Source: Leclercia adecarboxylata (GTDB lineage Bacteria; Pseudomonadota; Gammaproteobacteria; Enterobacterales; Enterobacteriaceae). Taken from it: a stretch of 64,000 nucleotides of DNA. The stretch lies in contig NZ_CP040889.1 in NCBI RefSeq assembly GCF_006171285.1, positions 744,001 through 808,000 on the forward strand. Direction: 5' to 3'. Positions within the stretch are counted from its first letter, which is position 1, and each line of letters starts with the position of its first letter. The notes below the pieces were generated by a model. The model saw only the letters and a list, made by a program, of their open reading frames with translations. It was not told the origin of the DNA and did not search any database. Shown one piece after another: positions 60,586-64,000 of the stretch. The translations under genes and the position numbers were made by a program.

Positions 60586-60941
60586 TACTGATAACCTCCC
60601 TCTGTTCCGTGGAATTCGAGATCAACCGTGCCTTCTTCCGGGTTGTGGTTGGCTTCGCCATGAAGCCAGGCTTGCGACAACACGTAGACCTGACCATTGG
60701 CCAGTTCCGATGTGATCGTCATTTCGGTAGATTCCGTGATTTTGTCCACCGGGAAATCTTTGGGGACTTTCCCGGTAAATTTGGTGTAAGGCGCACGGTG
60801 GGTTTCTTTAAAGTCCACCCCACCGCTGAGATCGACAATGTCATCACGCACCTTAAGGTTCATGGGGACTTCAATGCCCCCGGTTGGCGACAGCTGAAGA
60901 CCGTCGACTTTGATAAAACAGGTACCAGCAATGCGCGGCAT
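60585..60941 (-). CDS. Phage tail tube protein (Mu gp40 / gpM family)
   Basis: Inner tube subunit of the contractile tail, 118 residues, with IAGTCFIKVDGLQLSPTGGIEVPMN and FKETHRAPYTKFTGKVPKD, the gpM pattern. It overlaps the sheath stop codon and the chaperone start by one base each. Confidence 0.93.
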   Translation of the reverse strand: MPRIAGTCFIKVDGLQLSPTGGIEVPMNLKVRDDIVDLSGGVDFKETHRAPYTKFTGKVPKDFPVDKITESTEMTITSELANGQVYVLSQAWLHGEANHNPEEGTVDLEFHGTEGGYQ

Positions 60942-62437
60942 TATGCGCTCTCCTCTGCATACTGAAGACGGAACTGGTTAAGCAGCGCGAAGACACGCAG
61001 CTGGTTAACGTAGTCAGGTGGGTACAGCACGTTGATGCGGGTCGGATCATTTGCATCGCGCTCAACGATCAGGTGCGCTTTGAACAGGTCATAGTTTTCG
61101 ACGATCCCCTCGCGTTCCATCTGCCGGTACGTCGACAGCAACTCCCCTTTGATCACCGCCGGGGTGACGATTGCCTGGCCGGGGCCAAAGCGGGTACCGT
61201 CGTTCGCCAGCTTATGGCGCCCGTACTTACTGGTGATCACCGTCTTCAGGCGACGCAGGACGTATGCGCTGGTATGAAGCGTTTCACTGTCCAGATAGCT
61301 GTTATCGGCAACGCCGTAAGCGTTTTTCTTATAGGTGGTGATATCACGCTGGATGCGCAGCAACCCGCCTTCGGTGTAGGCCGTCGCGATCCCGTGCGTT
61401 AACAGGGATTGCTGCTCGGTCTTGATGAAGCGCTTGCCGGTTGGCGGTGGCAGCATGCCCACCAGTTCGCCGGTCTGCGTCGGGCGGGCCGGGTCGATAC
61501 GCAGGAATACTGCGGCGCGGGCGGTGCGGCTGGCCGCCAGCTCATCAGCGCAGGACTGCACCGTTTTTTCGTACCCGGCGATCGTCAGGTGTGGGTCATT
61601 GAACATGTCCCCCACGGTAATCAGATCGCTCACGACGGCAATTTTTGCGGTGTAGACGTGGCCGTAAATCTGGCGTAACCAGCTCCAGCGGCCGCTTGTA
61701 TCGTTCATTTCCTGGCTGATGGTGTTAACGGACGCCGTATCGTTAAACGGATGGCCGATATAATCGAATGGCTCATCCCCCATCGCGGCGATCGTTCCGG
61801 TCAGCACTGGCGCACCGGTACCAGAAACGCCGGTGGCGATCGCGATATTCACGCCAGATGGCAGGGATTCGCCACCGCTAAAACCGTAGTAGTTCAGCGT
61901 CACCGGGATGTCATTTGCCCAGGTACCTTTATGGCGCGCTGTCAGGGTAATAACACCCGCAGAAGCCGCAGCGGTATATGGCGTTCGCCCGTCAGCGTTA
62001 ATGGCGCTGACAATAGAAGCGGCAATTGCCGCCACCGCGTCGCTCGCGCTCACTGATGCCTGAATCCGGCGGTTACCGATATAAATCGAAACCACGCCTG
62101 CAGCCAGTGCAGATCCTGTTACCGTCAGGGTGACCGTTGCTGCCGTTCCGCCAGGCTCCGGTACCGCAATAACCCAGAGTTCACCGAAGGGGTCGGTTTT
62201 GCGGTACGCCTCAACCATGCGCGCCAGCTGGCTACCGGCACCAGCCACACGAACCGCGTAATCGGCTGACGGCATGAATACCAGCTGGTTGGTTGCAATG
62301 CTGGCGCCAGCGTTAGCGTGGCCGATCAGCAGCGAAGGAGCGCTGGTCTGGGCAGTGTTCGCTGCGCTGTTGTCCATCTCTGCATAAAACAGCGGAACGC
62401 GGAGATCAGACGGGATGGTGTTCATCGATACAGTCAT
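60941..62437 (-). CDS. Phage tail sheath protein (Mu gp39 / gpL family)
   Basis: Contractile sheath subunit, 498 residues. N-terminal IPSDLRVPLFYAEMDNSAAN, middle YIGNRRIQASVSASDAVAAIAASI and C-terminal PAVIKGELLSTYRQMEREGIVEN with FRLQYAEESA are typical of Mu-type sheaths. Overlaps the DUF2635 gene by 4 bp (ATGA). Confidence 0.95.
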   Translation of the reverse strand: MTVSMNTIPSDLRVPLFYAEMDNSAANTAQTSAPSLLIGHANAGASIATNQLVFMPSADYAVRVAGAGSQLARMVEAYRKTDPFGELWVIAVPEPGGTAATVTLTVTGSALAAGVVSIYIGNRRIQASVSASDAVAAIAASIVSAINADGRTPYTAAASAGVITLTARHKGTWANDIPVTLNYYGFSGGESLPSGVNIAIATGVSGTGAPVLTGTIAAMGDEPFDYIGHPFNDTASVNTISQEMNDTSGRWSWLRQIYGHVYTAKIAVVSDLITVGDMFNDPHLTIAGYEKTVQSCADELAASRTARAAVFLRIDPARPTQTGELVGMLPPPTGKRFIKTEQQSLLTHGIATAYTEGGLLRIQRDITTYKKNAYGVADNSYLDSETLHTSAYVLRRLKTVITSKYGRHKLANDGTRFGPGQAIVTPAVIKGELLSTYRQMEREGIVENYDLFKAHLIVERDANDPTRINVLYPPDYVNQLRVFALLNQFRLQYAEESA

Positions 62438-62616
62438 TTAGTGCTCGCCTTATTTTCCGGTTCGCCGCCTTTCACCGGCTGAACAATTTCAATATCCCCG
62501 TCGATTTCCCGACGGTACCAGTACTGGCTGTCTTCAACGTTTCGCCCTTCCTCAGGCAAAAGGTCGCCCCGGGCCGGGTCATGGACAGACCGCCCGTTTT
62601 TCGGTTTTACAAACAT
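62434..62616 (-). CDS. DUF2635 family protein (Mu gp38)
   Basis: 60-residue protein starting MFVKPKNGRSVHDPARGDLL, the Mu gp38/DUF2635 signature, with YWYRREIDGDIEI. Function unknown; it is always found just upstream of the sheath gene, as here. Confidence 0.88.
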   Translation of the reverse strand: MFVKPKNGRSVHDPARGDLLPEEGRNVEDSQYWYRREIDGDIEIVQPVKGGEPENKASTK

Positions 62617-62624
62617 GGTTTTCC

Positions 62625-63185
62625 TCAGGTGGGAAGGTTGATTTCAATGTGGTGTTCGATCTCACCGTCCGGCCCCTGGCCCGGATCGATAAAATCAACA
62701 TCAATTGACAGGGTTTTGAACTCATCCAGCGCGTTCAGATCGTCCTGCTGTCGGGTGTCGTCTTCTGTCAGTTCAGTCTCAACCACGAAGTCGAACTGAT
62801 AGCTCAGCTCGTGGCGGTTCACATCCAGCAGCGTGCCGCCGTCGTAGGTGATCGGGTTGCCGTGTTCTTCCGGGTTCCAGCCAAGTAGCGCTTTGAATAG
62901 TGCCTGGCGAACCTCGTGAACCACGTCGAAAGAAGCAAACTGGCCGCGTTCGTCCCGGCTGTTGCTGACAAACACGATTACAGAGAAGCCCTCACGCAGC
63001 GTCTGCCAGTAATCGGTCTGGCTTTTCTGTTCGCCCGGCGAATCATCGCCCGGCACAACATACGCCGCCGGCAGCAGCATCTTGCCGACCTCCGGCAGAT
63101 CCTTAAATTGCGCGGCACCGGCCACCCGGTTCTGAAATAAAGGGCAGTGGGCACGCAGAGTGGCAATAACGGGCGTCAGTTTCAT
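62625..63185 (-). CDS. Tail terminator-like protein (Mu gp37 family)
   Basis: 186-residue protein starting MKLTPVIATLRAHCP. Patterns HCPLFQNRVAGAAQF, LPAAYVVPGDD and ETELTEDD place it in the gp37 group, thought to cap the tail at the head end. The ATG at 63185 overlaps the upstream gene's stop (ATGA); an extension to 63248 is not supported. Confidence 0.85.
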   Translation of the reverse strand: MKLTPVIATLRAHCPLFQNRVAGAAQFKDLPEVGKMLLPAAYVVPGDDSPGEQKSQTDYWQTLREGFSVIVFVSNSRDERGQFASFDVVHEVRQALFKALLGWNPEEHGNPITYDGGTLLDVNRHELSYQFDFVVETELTEDDTRQQDDLNALDEFKTLSIDVDFIDPGQGPDGEIEHHIEINLPT

Positions 63186-63688
63186 CGGCGGCGTTTCTCC
63201 GGTTTGAGTGAGAGGCGCAGCTCGCGCGCCAGGTAGTAGCGCGTCCACGGGCTGTTTCTTTGTAGCGTTTCGATCATGAAGTTGTTACGCGGCGCCAGCC
63301 GCCAGCCACTACCCCCGGAAGCGCCCCGATGGTGCCCGCGCCGACGTTTAGCGCCTCCCCGCACGCCGTAAAACAGGAATGCCGGGTAGAAGTCGCCGGT
63401 GATGAGCCGGTTACCCTGCCCGTTTCGCTGGTTTGGCGCGATACGCGTCATAAACCCCGGCCGGTTCTTGCTGGCCCTGGGCACCATGTAGCCGATAGAT
63501 TTCGCCAGCCGTCCGCTCTGATAACCCGGGTTTTCGCCAGGCTCGGAACGACCGCGGCGCATCACCAGGCGGCGTGCATCACGCATATGGCGCTGCCCGA
63601 TATGGATGAAGGCCCGGCGGACGCGCGCCCGGTTGAAACGCATCTCCCTGGGCTGCTGAATATCAACGTGAAAAAAGGGAGTTGCCAT
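63182..63688 (-). CDS. Phage neck/minor tail protein (gp10-like, tentative)
   Basis: 168-residue very basic protein (RRGRSEPGENPGYQSGRLAKSIGYMV, GGAKRRRGHHRG). The GxxSGRLAKSI element and the position between head-closure and gp37-type genes suggest an HK97-gp10-like or virion morphogenesis joining protein. The assignment is by context. It overlaps the head-closure gene by 26 bp. Confidence 0.65.
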   Translation of the reverse strand: MATPFFHVDIQQPREMRFNRARVRRAFIHIGQRHMRDARRLVMRRGRSEPGENPGYQSGRLAKSIGYMVPRASKNRPGFMTRIAPNQRNGQGNRLITGDFYPAFLFYGVRGGAKRRRGHHRGASGGSGWRLAPRNNFMIETLQRNSPWTRYYLARELRLSLKPEKRRR

Positions 63689-64000
63689 TAATGTTCCCTC
63701 CGGTTGTCGCTGGCTCGGTGCCCAGTTCGGTACACTCGAGCAGCAGATAACGCCGCTTACTGTTCAGATCGCGGGCCCGTCTGACGCGGTACACCTGCTC
63801 ACCCTGCACCACTTCGAAATCACTGGTGATCCCGCGGCGCCAGCGAACGGTGATGTAGTGCGTGATCGCATTATCGGTCTGGGCCGTTTCCTGGTAAGTG
63901 GTTGCACTGGTCTGGACAACCTTTGCCCAGACCGGAAAAGACACGGGGTAATCAGGCCGGGTACCGAGATCAGCCGCTGGCACATCGACCCGTTTCCGGA
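63663..64000 (-). CDS. Phage head closure protein (5' end beyond window)
   Basis: Partial gene. The visible part includes YPVSFPVWAKVVQTSATTYQETAQT, ITVRWRRGITSDFEVVQGEQVYRVRRARDLNSKRRYLLLECTEL, the pattern of HK97 gp7/SPP1 gp16-type head-tail adaptors. The frame is open to the right edge, and upstream codons read KRVDV, so the real start lies outside; the GTG at 63983 is unlikely. It ties the Mu-like tail to a non-Mu, lambdoid-type head. Confidence 0.75.
   Translation of the reverse strand, partial: RKRVDVPAADLGTRPDYPVSFPVWAKVVQTSATTYQETAQTDNAITHYITVRWRRGITSDFEVVQGEQVYRVRRARDLNSKRRYLLLECTELGTEPATTGGNINGNSLFSR

Larger units (their letters stand above)
47177..64000. mobile_element. Accessory region after ssrA with part of a Mu-like-tailed prophage
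   Basis: From the end of ssrA to the right edge no core genes occur. 47345-49200 holds plus-strand accessory genes. From 49324 rightward every gene is on the minus strand: SOS cassette, tail fibre assembly, fibre, gp48 to gp43 homologues, tape measure, chaperone, tube, sheath, gp38, gp37, and head-tail joining proteins. Order equals the Mu tail module (also SfV and e14-type phages). Integrase, lysis, capsid and terminase genes are not in the window. The exact left attachment site is not resolved; ssrA is the probable target, by position only. Confidence 0.85.

Noticed and set aside
47177..64000. CRISPR array, insertion sequences or transposase in the accessory region
   Set aside because: No regularly spaced direct repeats, no transposase-like protein and no IS terminal repeats are visible.

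Overview
The window is chromosomal DNA of an enteric gammaproteobacterium (Enterobacterales, close to Enterobacter, Leclercia or Lelliottia; species not resolved). The gene order from nadB to ssrA is the one known from E. coli K-12 (nadB-trmN-srmB-grcA-ung-yfiF-trxC-tapT-patZ-pssA-kgtP-rrnG-clpB-pgeF-rluD-bamD-raiA-pheLA-tyrA-aroF-yfiLRNB-rplS-trmD-rimM-rpsP-ffh-ypjD-corB-grpE-nadK-recN-bamE-rnfH-ratA-smpB-ssrA). Most proteins are near-identical in length to the K-12 versions, and the tmRNA tag is ANDENYALAA.

Layout. 1-14.6 kb: NAD synthesis, RNA helicase, stress and repair genes, lysine acetyltransferase, phospholipid synthesis and 2-oxoglutarate transport. 14.6-20.1 kb: a complete rRNA operon on the minus strand (16S, tRNA-Glu, 23S, 5S) with P1/P2 promoters, boxA sites and a terminator. 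20.1-31 kb: ClpB, the RluD/PgeF pair, BamD, RaiA, and the phe and tyr operons, with an additional SMP-30-type lactonase gene between pheA and tyrA. 31-35.4 kb: the YfiR/DgcN/YfiB cyclic-di-GMP signalling operon, then a two-gene insertion (PepSY membrane protein plus DUF2946 protein) carrying His/Met-rich segments. 35.5-47.2 kb: S16-RimM-TrmD-L19 operon, Ffh, chaperone cofactor, NAD kinase, RecN, BamE, RatA/RnfH, SmpB and tmRNA.

47.2-64 kb: downstream of ssrA the sequence becomes accessory. It starts with an AbiTii-type putative abortive-infection gene, a gene-poor stretch with a tRNA-3'-end-like fragment, and a small protein with a HEPN-type RX4H motif. A LexA-controlled two-gene cassette follows, one product resembling UmuD without its catalytic serine region. 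The rest is the contractile-tail module of a prophage read on the minus strand, in Mu order (gp37, gp38, sheath, tube, gp41, tape measure, gp43 to gp48, fibre, Tfa), joined to a head-closure gene cut by the right edge. Inside this module sit a PH-domain membrane-protein moron with its own terminator, a second receptor-binding/spike gene with a small partner inserted between the gp43 and gp44 homologues, and a readable programmed -1 frameshift site (T TTT TTC) in the tail assembly chaperone gene.

Regulatory sites readable directly include a NadR box (nadB), two FNR sites 53 bp apart (grcA), a sigma-32 promoter (clpB), a CRP site (raiA), the pheL attenuator, TyrR boxes (aroF), tandem LexA boxes (recN) and a prophage LexA box. 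Family assignments come from motif recognition and remembered relatives, not from searches.
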